From Ceratorhiza oryzae-sativae (taxonomy: Eukaryota; Basidiomycota; Agaricomycetes; Cantharellales; Ceratobasidiaceae): a stretch of DNA of 64,000 nucleotides. The position numbers and the translations under genes are program-made. The stretch covers positions 1 through 64,000 of the forward strand of contig JARWMV010000046.1 in NCBI GenBank assembly GCA_030998015.1, read 5' to 3'. This document shows, piece after piece, positions 30,791 to 42,166 of the stretch (positions are counted from its first letter, which is position 1; every line of letters begins with the position of its first letter). The notes below the pieces were generated by a model. The model was given only the letters and a program-made list of their open reading frames with translations, was not told where the DNA came from and made no database searches.

Positions 30791-33700
30791 CTACCAGGTA
30801 GTCCATGGGAACTCTGGGTCTATTTGAGGACACTGAAACCTTTGCACAAAAATACAAGTACATTGAAATTTTGAGTTGGGGATTTCAACAGCCAAGATCT
30901 GTTCAATGTGCACAGCTTGACAGCCATGCACATACCCATAGTAGTAACCTTTGCCACTAGTATGTTCATGTGATCCATAGCAAATCACATTGAACTCAAC
31001 ATAGCTGTGGTTTTGAACCATGCCATAGGGTGCCAAATAGTGGTTCTGGATCATGCCTGGGCCAAATATCCCAGCATCAGGCCACTTTGCAGCACAAAAT
31101 TGAACAACTGCATTGTAAAGCCCCAAACAATCCAGGTGAATGTGGCAAGATTGCTTTGACAGATTGGTTGATTCTGTTTTTACCATGTTTCAGTTCAATT
31201 TCACCCCTTCTGGTTGTACTTGACAGAATATGCTGAGAACTTGAACACTCATGTTGGATCCCATACTTCCTTGTGTACTCAGTCTGACACTGTGCAATAA
31301 ATGCTGCTAATGTTCCATGCTGGTTTGCTTCCTCATTACCACCTTGTAGTGCCCTTGTGAGGTCATCAATGACACTTTCATCAGCTTCTGTATGCTTAGG
31401 CAATGCCTTGAGGTTGTTAATCTGTTAATCTGATGGTCAGAATGTGTGAGATATGGGATGAAACAAACTTATACCAGATTTTGGAGTGTAACATGGCTCC
31501 ACCAGCCTTGCATGAGTGTACCTTCCAATACACCCTTAGTTTTTCCATTATGATTAATCTGTGATACCATTCCATTTGCACACTCCATACCCTGGACATG
31601 TGTGTTGTAAGCAGATGCAGTTTTGAGTAGGAACTCTTCAAGATGCATCATATAGTGGAAATTGGGTGGAAGTGGTATGTTGTGTGTGATATAATCCTTG
31701 CATAAGGTCTCCAGAAGCCCTGAAGCAAAAGCAATGTCTGCTGCACTGATGGTTTGCTTATCCAAGATGCTAGTGGCCAGGCAGAAGCAAAGAACTTGAC
31801 AGTAATGAAACTGCAGGCTGTGTGATGGGAAGCAGTCTTCAAGCAGTGGACACTGATCAGGTTGGCCAACTGAATTATACCATTTTTGACATTGTTGATG
31901 CAATAAATTAGCCTGATATGCTTGATGTTTGAGGCCAGATGAAGCACAATTACCTTGTGATACTAGTCCTAGTTGTATCACATCACCATCCCAAAATGCA
32001 AGATATAAAGGAACAAAAAGCACTTGAGCTGTCAGTTTCCATTGGTCTGCCTTAGTACTAGTTTGGGTCTGACCAATCTAGGTTCTGGTTTAGTACATGT
32101 ACCAGTTTTCAGCAAGATACTATTTACCTTTGGAGGTAATTGTTGAAAATTCTTGGGTATCCATATGCTATCAAGGCAGCTGTTAAATATATCTTGAGGC
32201 TCTTGGTCAAGCTGATGCTGTTTAGTAAACATTCCAGGGCCAACCAGGACCTGCTTCATAATCCAGTTCATTCCTCCAAGATGGAGCAAGTGCATAGTAT
32301 CAAGTGGGGATGAAGTGGAAGTATGCCAACCAGGCAGATGGTGCAATGCTGTAAAGCAATTTCCAGTAGCATGGAAGAACTCCTGCTGCACTTGTGGATT
32401 TTGAAGAGCCTTCCACTCATAGACATTATTCCAATCCTCTTGTGTATCTTGTGGCTGAAATGCTAGAGTGCACATATCACAACCATCAATAACAGTTTCA
32501 AATTGAGATTGCAAGCATACCTTGACAGTGATATCCTGTTACCACTGAAAGACTTGATAGTTGGGAATGGCAGTAGAGACAAAAGTTCAATTCTGATTTC
32601 AATCCTGCCCCTCCACCCATCTTAATGCAAGTCATAAGATCAGCAATCAACTGGGAGAGTTCTCCATACACCATTTCTTCTTCTAGAACAGGTGGATTGC
32701 CTTGGTTCACCAGCATATGCACACCTATTCTGTGTTATCCTTTAATTATGCAAAAATTACACATTGTGCACCTTGCTTAAGCTTCAATAAGTCATTAATC
32801 AACAGATCTAGCATCTGGCCAAGAGCATAATTGTTTGGTTCATTGGGGCCAGGCATTACTATGGCTAGTGAGATGTTCTCCCTTAGAAATCACATATGTC
32901 AAGGCAAGTTGTTGATTGCAAGATAGCATGCCCCAATGGAATAGTTGCCCTCTTTTGTGGCTTGAAACCTGATAGTTTTGTTTAAGTGCATATACAACAG
33001 TAACAGGACACAACTCACCAGTCTGTGTTCAACAAGAACAAGATACCAAATGGAAGGCTCACAAATTGAACAGGAGGATCCAGTTCACTCTTGTCAACAA
33101 TATTTCATGTAACAGGGTCCTGTACTTGATGAAGTGCAGCTGCAGTGGATCACCAGCCCCATCCATCCATTATGTCTCCAAGTGGCTTATTATGATCTAG
33201 CTCATCCATCCAATCTTGACTTGACACCAGCACTGTGATGTCCTGATTGCAGTCTAAGGATGCTGTGCCAGAATTTTGCAGGAGTCTGCCTCCTGCAGGT
33301 GGACTCCTGGCATTTTTTTGGATTCCTGCTCCTGCTCCAGCTCCGGCATGCCAGGAGCCAGACTCCATATGGAATTCCGGCAGGTGCAGGAGCTTGCTGG
33401 AACTCCAGAACTCCTGCAACTGTTTACAGTCAGATGTTGTCACATCATGTTGTTTAATTGCTCATTAGATGCGCACTGCTAAGAGCTTTCCAATGGTGTA
33501 TAGCACATCTCATAGAAAATTAAACCTGTCAAATCACTGGCAGTTTTCTGATTTTGAGCCTCAAGGCCAATATTTCAGTCACCTTAAAACCCACCACATC
33601 TAGTTGTTTAGTACCTCATAGAACGCACAGAAATGAGGGGATTCTGAATATGTAACTTTCATGATGTAGAAAAATCATATTCATGTAGATTGCAGCTAAT

Positions 33701-35833
33701 TAATGTTCAGAAAATATTGTCAGAAGTGCACAGCTACCATTTCAGCCCTAAGATGGCATTTTGGTACCAGGATAACAAACCTGTCATTTTCCTGGACCTC
33801 AAAAACCCCTAACTACATGTTATATATATAGTACCTACCTTGGATTCCAGTGAACTGGTATGTGTTCATGTGATCTGGTGACATCCCAGCTGTACAACTG
33901 TTCATGGTTGGAAATTTATGTTTGAGAACTGCTTTAGAGCACACCAGACATGTAGACTATGGTATATAATGCCTCTGAAGCGATCTATGAGACTCGGAAA
34001 GCCTTTAATGAACTGCACGCTTGTGTAGGGGCGATTTATGGGTATTTTAAGCATCAGGGGGGATGCTACATTGATTTCACCCACTAATACAGCTCCAATC
34101 ACGCTGATTTTTCGCACACATAATCTCATGAGTGGTTCGCATCTATTTATGACAGGGGAGCGATGTTTCCACAGCTAGTTTCACTAGTGCTTGTGGCGCT
34201 ATTCAGGGGCTAACCCCCTGTATATCACTTGTATCTCCTCAGAGAGGTGTCTGATTGAGGTGCGAGCAGGCTCATTCGATTTCTTTCAGCAAGACGAGTC
34301 AAATGGTATATATATGTGCTGGTTTAAAACTTAGTTAGGGGAGCATGGGTGGCTGCGCTTACCCCTGATTATTTTCCCAAGACAAATGTGCGTTGATCCC
34401 GCTCAGTTTTTATTACTGAAACATGTTGTATTTATCGATAGAATGTGCTGAATTTTGCGCATTTAATGGTACATTACACGATACAAATGGCAGGGTTCAT
34501 GCAATGGTGCAGGAATGCCAGTCTGCAGGAATGCAGGAGCTGCAGGACTCTGCCCAGGACTCCGGCACCCCTGGGGCAATTCCTGCACTGTCTCTGTCTC
34601 CTGCAGTGCCAGAATATGCCGCAATTTCATATGGAATTCCTGCATGTTCCATCTGCAGGAGCCTGGCACAGCAACCTTATTGTGGTCAGTCTGCCAGGTT
34701 TGCATCAACTCAGCTATCCCAGCTTGGCTAAGCATATGGCATAGCCATGCAACTGGGGATGTGTATGGGTAAGTAAGATTTGATACCCAACAGCAACCCC
34801 CAGAGGCTAAAGGGCAGATCGCAAATAGGACGCCCTTGCAACCACTGTTCAAGCAATGTTCATTGTTGGTTTCACAGATGTACTTGGGTGAATACCTTCA
34901 CTTACAAAGTGGGCACAGCATAAAGGTGGTGATTATATCATTGGTATTCAAACCTAGTCTGCACTCCACAGCTGCAATGGTCTGTGCCATCTTTGCAATG
35001 TGATTGATTGCAATGTTGGGGTGCATGGAAATGGTTCAACAAGCAGTCTTCAGTTGATGTTTCAGTGCCCTGTGAGTGACTCCATATAACATCTTTTGAA
35101 CAATAGTATCAATGTAAATGTTTCAAATCAAATCTGGCTCTTGAAATGCTGTGCAGAGAGCATTTGGATTGTCATTGCCATCATTGCCATCATGTTCCTC
35201 TTCAGGATTATCCAGCTCAAGCTCTTCAGCCAGCTGAAATCAAGGCAATGCTATGTCGGCAGCATCAACTTTGCTGTCCTCATTGTTCAGTAAGCCAAAG
35301 TCAATGTTGGCAAATTCATTCTCAAACACAAAACCAAATTCCAGACCATCATTTCCATAATTGTTGCCTTGCCCCTGTTGACAATACTCTTGATTCTCAT
35401 CAATCAAAATATCAAAGCAGTACTCCCACCCCAGTTCCTCTGCTATAGCCAGTATCTCTTGATTGATAGGGGCAGCAACTGGGCTATCAGGCCTACAAGG
35501 ATCTTCAGGAGGTACAGGGTGTGGATCATTGCCAAGAGCACATGGCAATGGAGGTATAGGCAGATCTATGTCCATGTGATCTTTGCCCTCAATCCCACCA
35601 ACAGCATAATGCACAGGTTCAAAATGCCCATGCAGTGGCTCTAGATTTGGACTTGAAAGCTGAGTGTTCAAAGGGCTGGATGGGCTAGCAGGATTCACTT
35701 CTTGGCTTGGTCCCACATCATCTTGTGGACCTTCTTGAGCAGTGTGGGCTTGATGCAGGTAATGTGTTTGGTGATCCTCAATGGTTCGGGTCTTCTGCAT
35801 AACTTTCCCATTGCAACTAGCACAGTAGCACAA
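30791..35833 (-). pseudogene. Decayed tnp2/Plavaka-like (CMC superfamily) transposase
   Basis: Minus-strand remnants in conserved order. N-terminal CYCASCNGKVMQKTRTIEDH zinc-like head (35833), typical of basidiomycete Plavaka-type proteins. AINNLP then, past two TGA codons, LRENISLAIVMPGPNEPNN (about 32895-32835), matching the tnp2 signature around RxxxEN..L.GVIPGP.EP. HLPGWHTSTSSPLDTMHLLHLGG (about 32340), equal to the TS-x-D-x-MH block. MECANGMVSQINHNGKTKGVLEGTLMQGWW (about 31530). A C-terminal domain ends near 30791. Many stops and shifts, and a hAT-like insertion at 33255-34679 splits the gene. Terminal repeats of the element were not identified. Confidence 0.8.
33255..34679. mobile_element. 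hAT-like non-autonomous element, copy 2 (1425 bp, inverted)
   Basis: Ends TAAGGATGCTGTGCCAG (left) and, read inward from the right, TAAGGTTGCTGTGCCAG. Flanks TTGCAGTC (33247-33254) and TTGTGGTC (34680-34687) match at six of eight positions, an aged 8-bp duplication. It is the reverse orientation of copy 1: its left end matches the right end of copy 1 (GTGCCAGAATTTTGCAGGA). Internal blocks also match, for example the GCGCATTTAATG stretches and the segment near 34190 against 14690. No transposase. Clearly diverged from copy 1. Confidence 0.85.
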
Positions 35834-35849
35834 GGCATCAGGCTGGTCT

Positions 35850-36700
35850 TTATGATGGGACTACAATTGAGTTAGCTATTGCCACTAGCCTAACTAATAG
35901 TTAAGTGGCACTTACCTGGCATTGCCTTTTTGCTGACAGTTCTGCCTCTTGTTCCATTGTCAATCAAGTTGGCTTTTAAACAGTTGAATTGGTGGTATAA
36001 ACATTCACAGACTTGAAAGGTGTAGCTAGATCAAGAACAAGACAGTTAGGATGGTGATGTTCAGGTCAACCAACTCAGGCCGCAGTGTGCTTAACACATG
36101 TAGTTTGCTGATGGACAACACAGCCTGACCAATATACCCTTATAGTATATATTGGGTTGGACACTAGCTATTAACAATTACATATCAGTGTATATATGCA
36201 TCAAATGTTGTATATAATATGAGATTTGCTGGTAAATTATATTAACAGTCAACAGCAGCTCATGAAAGCATCTTTTATATTGAAAAATGGCACATTATAT
36301 CCACATAATGTTGAGAATCTGGGGCCATGAGTTCCTGTGTAGGTCATGACAATGTGGGCTGTATTCAATTGTAGTCACTCTGTGGGTAATTGTGGTACAT
36401 TGTGGTACTTGTGGTATCACTGTAGTAGGTCCAATACCACAGGCAAAAATTATGTTTTTGCTGATCTCTGCACTGCCTGATTCATAACTCACTGTATATT
36501 AGCTCAATCAAGCTATAGTTTGGCATAGACATTTTTACATATAACACACACCTTAAGTATAAGTATCAAGCTTCAAGACATATTCAGACAAGCTAAGAAT
36601 TTGCAAGCATACTCTAGATGTGTGCAAGAAAGGTTTCATGCACTTTATATCAGCAAAAAAATGTTAAGAAACAGGCAATTAAGCCCATATCCATCTGTCC
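35850..36700. other. AT-rich spacer, nothing assignable
   Basis: Low-complexity AT-rich sequence between the transposase remnant and the first host gene. I see no gene, RNA or clear repeat. Confidence 0.5.
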
Positions 36701-36892
36701 TGAGCATTTGAGTGCCAATTCACAAAACAAATGGGACAGCAGCTGGTAGTGTCTGGATCTTACCTTGCTGCAGGATCGGACCACTGGTCTGAAATTTTCT
36801 GTAGCACATCTCATTGTATGTAGCTCTACAGTCTACTAATACATGCTCCTCACATTCTGTCTCCCTCGCCTGTTGCAGCCACTTTTCTTTAG

Positions 36893-38922
36893 TCAAGTTA
36901 CATGTCCCAGTGGATGTGCAGCCCACTGTGTATGCGCTTCGCTCTTACAAGAAATGTCCAACAAAATGGTTGCGTCGCCCATCAACTCGATATCAAATCG
37001 TAGACACATGACATTGGCCTTTTTATCCCTAATGCTCACATAAAACGCGACATTGAAGAACTTTTCATCGTTCTTGGCGACAAATATCTTCCTCTCGTCC
37101 ATCAACTCCAGCCGATATGCATTTGCCTCCTCCCTCGTCATCGTACCTTCAGCCATCGTACTGATACGATCGATCACTTCGGGCGCCAACTTCTCCAATG
37201 CGGCCTTCAGCTTCGCATTCTCAGCGACCGCGCCTGCCCTCCAGTCTTGTTGCTGAGGAGGAACTTTTGCCGTCGATGGAATCACGATCGCAGGGTCAAC
37301 CGAAAATAGCGCGACAATTTTTCGGTGACCCGGCTTCGTCTTGTCCTTGAGCTCGAATGGCGAGACCCGATGCTGATAGATATTGGGGAAAGCGATCGCT
37401 CGGTCTTGGCAGGTCACAACGGATCCGAGATCATTGACACATGGGTCGTCTCTTTCGACAGGACGAGTTGAGTAAGCATGTCTAAACAAAGCCAGCCATC
37501 ATGTCACCGTACCTGGATATTCCCCAAGTCAGTGTGCATCCACGTTCGTCGTTCTGCTCGTACGATCCAGGAATAGAGGCGGCAGTTCGAAACGCCAGCC
37601 GACTTTCCGTAATGTTCTCCTCGTCATAGTAGTAGATCCCCGAGACTGCGATCGACTCATTCGACATGCCTTCGACGTGCCACGAGCCACCATCATACGT
37701 GGGTTTTTCCGGTGTCTGGATTACATGTCAAACGAGGAAGTATAAAATATGTGCAATACCGACCAATGAATGTTGGCGAGCTTGACGATAACCTGTATGG
37801 TCTTCCGGATAGTGAATACCAAACGCTCCGTCGTTCCAAACTGCCGGATGTATCCGTCGCCGACATCAGGTAACGAAATTGGCCGGTTCTCGGACCACTC
37901 TTCATACAGCCTATCGTATTCATCGTCGTTATTCTCGTACTGCCGATAGTCTGGGGCAGGCATGTAGTCATCTCATAAAAATACCCGTTATTTGTGCGTT
38001 CGGGACGGCAGCGTTCTTGGGTATGCAGTCTGTGAGAACGCGCTCAAACAGCGGCAAGAACGCGCCGACCAAGCCGTCGATCGCCTTGTGCAGATCTTGG
38101 TGGCGTTCAGGGTGAATGTTGTTGATATAGCACGGGCTTTCGACAGTTTTACCGTCCTTGGAAACTGCAAAGTCGGTTGGCAGCCACTGGAACCTCTGGG
38201 AAGTATGGTAGTTCGCGTCCTGAGCCCATCGCGAGGCCGGTTCGGGCAGTTCGGGTGGCGGGATAGGCTTGAGCGTCGCTGGGTCACGATGGTTGTCTTC
38301 ATCTGGATATGCCAGAGTACGTCCATAGACGACAGGATTCAATGATGGGTGGACGAGATCCAGAACCTTTCCGTCCGAGTTCGGGTGCCAATCTTTTTCT
38401 GAGTCGGGTACATTCTCGAGTTTGGCGACACTCGACTTGAGCTTATTCTTCAAGGCAGTCGGCACGAGACGATCCGACTGCCAGATGCAATCGTAACATG
38501 CCACCTTGGTGAAAACCGTGTCAATCCCTTATAAGGGCGTGAAAAAATAAAACACACCTCGGCGCCACTCTCTTCGTCGCGTAGGCTCGCATATCCGTCC
38601 AGTTCCTTGAGAACGTAATCAATATGCGAGTCTTTCATGAGCTCAGCCTGCTCGAGTGCCTCTGCGCGCCACCTGGCTAGAATCTCCGGGTCGCGGAATT
38701 TGGTCCACCAAGATGGTTTAGAGCGGAGTGCGGCGGAGAGTCGAACCATCTCTAGTTCGACAAGCTATGAGATGGAGGAATTAAATTCATCCGAAAACAA
38801 ATCGCGTGTTTACGAGGACATACGGGTTTGGCAGGCGTTGCGTCATCCCCATCCCAGTAATGATCCTCCGTCTCGCCAAACGGGTTGGGAAGAGGTCCTA
38901 TCGTTTTCGTTGCGGAAGCCAT
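36893..38922 (-). CDS. DUF4246 family protein, six exons
   Basis: Exons (minus): 38824-38922, 38558-38764, 37985-38504, 37760-37950, 37513-37715, 36893-37481; all GT-AG and in phase, giving 602 residues. DUF4246 landmarks in order: PFGETEDHYWDGD start, WWTKFRDPEILARWRAEAL, DWHPNSDGKVLDLVHPSL, VYGRT, RFQWLPTDF, YINNIHPERHQDL, VIVKLANIHWS, WHVEGMSNE, YYYDEENIT, IAFPNIYQHRVSPFEL, PGHRKIVALFSVDP, VPPQQQDW. The HVEG/RVSPF region resembles a double-stranded beta-helix oxygenase fold, but the biochemical activity of the family is unknown to me. Two proposed introns are only 34 and 31 nt. The last about 50 residues after FFNVAF are atypical, so the 3' end may be misread. Its nearest neighbour upstream is a decayed paralogue. 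Confidence 0.9.
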
Positions 38923-39484
38923 TTGTTTTCGTGCTGGCCTGGAACGGGATCAAGACGCGTGGCTTCGTGGTGATGGTGCGTTGAGAAGAGAACGACGCGG
39001 TGCGGGTGACGAGGCCGCACGTGTTCGCTATCGACACGAGTAGCGTTTACGTTTGGGTTAGCGGGCAGATTGGCCGTGTGGCGTACGCGCTGTGACTGTA
39101 TGCGTAGCCTGTGCCTGGAATGAGGGGTACTGGTCGTCATCGGCTTCCCGCGCTGGTTGTATCCCCTCGCTCCCAATGTCCCGCTTGGCAAAACTCTTTG
39201 TATTAACGCAGCTCAGCTTTTAACTAATGGCTGCGCTTACCAGGTGCACCAGGTATCTTGCGATGGTTGTATCAAGAGCCGTACGATATGCACCAGAATT
39301 TACGTCAATCGCTCAAACGCTGTCTGAAGCACGTGATGAGTGGTGATAACACTAAACAACCCCTGTAGATGAAGATTGCAGGAGTACATTCTGTCGCCCG
39401 CTGCTTCACAAAGTATTCTTGAGCCAACATGCACCATCTTCTATCCACTTTCCGCCTCCATCAATGCTCGCACATGTTAAACAT
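38923..39484. other. Intergenic region between DUF4246 gene and its pseudogene
   Basis: Contains the promoter side of the DUF4246 gene. No gene or clear TATA box recognised. Confidence 0.4.
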
Positions 39485-41218
39485 TCTTCTCAATAAACAT
39501 GCTTCTCTCGTCCATCAGCTCCAATCGATGCGCTTCTGCCCCCGCTCTTGAGATCACCCCCTCACCCAGATGCATAATATTTACATAAAATTGCTCGATA
39601 ACCTCGCGGAAGCAAGATTAGCAAGATTAGCAGCGAAACTCCACTCGCGCTGCTGACGGGGAACTCTCGGGGTAGATGGAATCTTCATAGCCGGGTCGAC
39701 TAGAAATAAGCCAACAACCTTACGATGCCCTGGCTTTGTCTTGTCTACCAGCGCGAAATCGGAAGCCCTGTGCTGTCAGATGTTGGAGAATGCGATCGCT
39801 CCGTCTCGGCAAGTGACGGCATTGCCAAGCCCGTTAACAGACGGGTCGTCTCTTTCTGCGAAAAAAGCACGCTTAAATCTAACCCATTGGCATTGAAACG
39901 TCGGTCCGAAATGCAAGGTGGCATTCCGTGATATTCCCTTCGTCATAGCAGTAGATCCCGGATGCCACAATAGACTCCTTCGACATTCCTTCGACGTACC
40001 AAGAGCCTCCGGCATATTTTTGTTTCTCTGGGCTCTATAAGACATGTCAGAAAATGATAAACTATACTCGTAATACAGACTAAATGAATACTAGCCAGCT
40101 TGGCGGTGACCTGTATGGTTCTTTCAGCCATAGAATACCATCTATCGCGCCGCTCCGAGCTGCCCGACGCATATCCACTCGGTTCAACTTTGGGATGTTT
40201 GACCTTGCGACTATATTAATATTCTACATATGCCTTCTTGTGCTCCTTCTTGTGTTCCTTCTTGTCATCACAATTTTCAGCGTCTGGCCCCGAATTATCG
40301 CTTTCATCATTCGTGCATTGCCTGACCGTGCGCTCCGGTGTAGCCTTAGTTCCCGGAATTCAGCCAGTTAGAATGCGCTCAAATAGGCGTAAAAATTCCT
40401 ATATGAGATCGTTCACGTCCTGGTGTAGGCCGTGATTTTGCCCAGGACGGATATCGTTGATACTGGTCACCTTTTCACCAAGCTACTATCGTCAGACACG
40501 ATGAAATCCAAGGGCAGCCGTCTAAACTTGTACGATATATAGTACCTGTCTTCTCCTCGATGTTCCTCGACCTTGAGCATCGGAATAGTCCCGAGCATAT
40601 CCGTATTCCTAATAGTTGTGTCCTCTGGATAGCCACTGTTCGGCCATAGACGATCGGTTCAAGCGAAGGGTGGGCGAGATCAAGTACCATCCCGTTGGAA
40701 TGTTGATGCCAATCCTTCTCTATGTCCGCCACGTTTTCAAGTTTGACGACTTCTGAAACGAGATGGGCCCTGAGGGCAGTTCATATGAGGTCGTAACACG
40801 ACACCTCGAATTACCAAGTTAATCAATCACAACTGGCGGTGGGTGCTTCAAGTTATCATGCCTCGGCCCCGGTGGTTTGGTCTTTCAGTTTGGCATATCC
40901 ATCGAGATCCTTAAGAACATATTCAATATGGGCCTCTCGCATGAGTACAAATTTTTCCAGGTCGTCGGTGCGCTAACGGGCTAAAACCCTCGGATTGCGA
41001 AACATGGTCCACCAGGAGTTTGTCAAGCGAAGTTCTGCGGACAGCTGGACCATATCCAGTTCAACTACCTACGCCGTGATCGAAGAACAGAATTCGGATA
41101 ATTAAACGTTATTCTATACAGGCTAGGCAATTACTGCATGGGACCCTTCTCAGTAATGGTCCTCGTTTTCACCAAAGGGAGTGGGCAGTGGGGATGTTCT
41201 TGATTCTGCAGGAGCCAT
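39485..41218 (-). pseudogene. Tandem DUF4246 pseudogene
   Basis: Second copy in the same orientation. It starts at 41218 with PLPTPFGENEDHY followed by a stop, against PLPNPFGETEDHYW in the intact gene. Recognisable pieces: DWHQHSNGMVLDLAHPSLEPIVYGRT (about 40720-40640), AFFAERDDPSVNGLGNAVTCRDGAIAFSNI (about 39870-39776), and RLELMDERSMF near 39500. Stops, frameshifts and deleted stretches throughout. Probably a local tandem duplication followed by decay. Confidence 0.88.
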
Positions 41219-42166
41219 AGCCGTATTGGTTAATCGAATGATTTAAAATCTGGTCGGTTTGAACGTGTGTATAGATTCTGCTCCCTTGCCACCACGTGTT
41301 CGCATTTTTGAGTGGGTCTGGGCACAGCGGCGGTTAGGTTTAAATTTAGCTTGTATGCGCTTGGCGTCGCGCGTCTCACCCTGTCGAATGTTCTGCCGTA
41401 CATCGTATGTCTTAAAACAATGAGACTTTGGTGCTCAACCTGTTATATTATTTTTGCGTCAATGAATCGCATTTTCTTGCATGTTTTGGTGCAATATCTC
41501 GATCTGAACTCTGACGAACCACAATGACGAAAGTTGCGGTTAAACCTTGTGAAATCGCTGAGATATACGACCCATTCGACTGAATGATAGGATCAATCCA
41601 TTGACGTTCAAAACTATCCTATGTTTGCAGCACCTTGAATTCTGTGATATGGCTCCATTCAACGCGTTGGGTACGTCGGTCCTGGCTCCGCCAAGGTCAC
41701 GTGGCTGAAATATACATGGCCCGAGACGGGCCGCGTTTATTTGATCGCAAGTTCGGCCACATCAGTCGCGCCCGGCGGAAAATAGCTCTTGCGTGAATTC
41801 CCGTTCCAATTTGATAGATACGAAGAACCCCATATGTTCCGTTCTATCCCCATTTGGTAGCCCCGCGACCCCTTTTGATGCACATGGAGTCAGGCAAAAC
41901 TTATCCCCGCAGGTCCCCATGGGTCTCCGTCTGCTTCGCTACCGAATGAGGTCACTTCTGCGCTTCTCTGTGGGACTGGCATCGTCAGGCTCGTGCTATA
42001 TAAATCTTACACAATGCGCTTCTGTCGGATATGTCGCCTAGCTTGGCGAGTCATTCCTGGCTCGAAGCCCTCCGCATTGGAATACTTAAGAACGTGGCTC
42101 AAACTCCCTCTGCCTTCGTCTTCGCCCGACCAGCCATCTTCCTCCCGCCGGTCTCACCGAGCCAAC
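41219..42166 (+). promoter_or_regulatory. Intergenic region with transporter promoter
   Basis: No gene seen. CTATATAAAT at 41996-42005 is a plausible TATA box about 160 bases upstream of the transporter ATG, with short CT-rich tracts after it. Confidence 0.45.

Noticed and set aside
33240..33480. CTGCAGGAGTCC/GGCATGCC arrays considered as a CRISPR-like or satellite array
   Set aside because: Units vary in length and spacing, are palindromic, and coincide with the subterminal parts of the hAT-like element in both copies.
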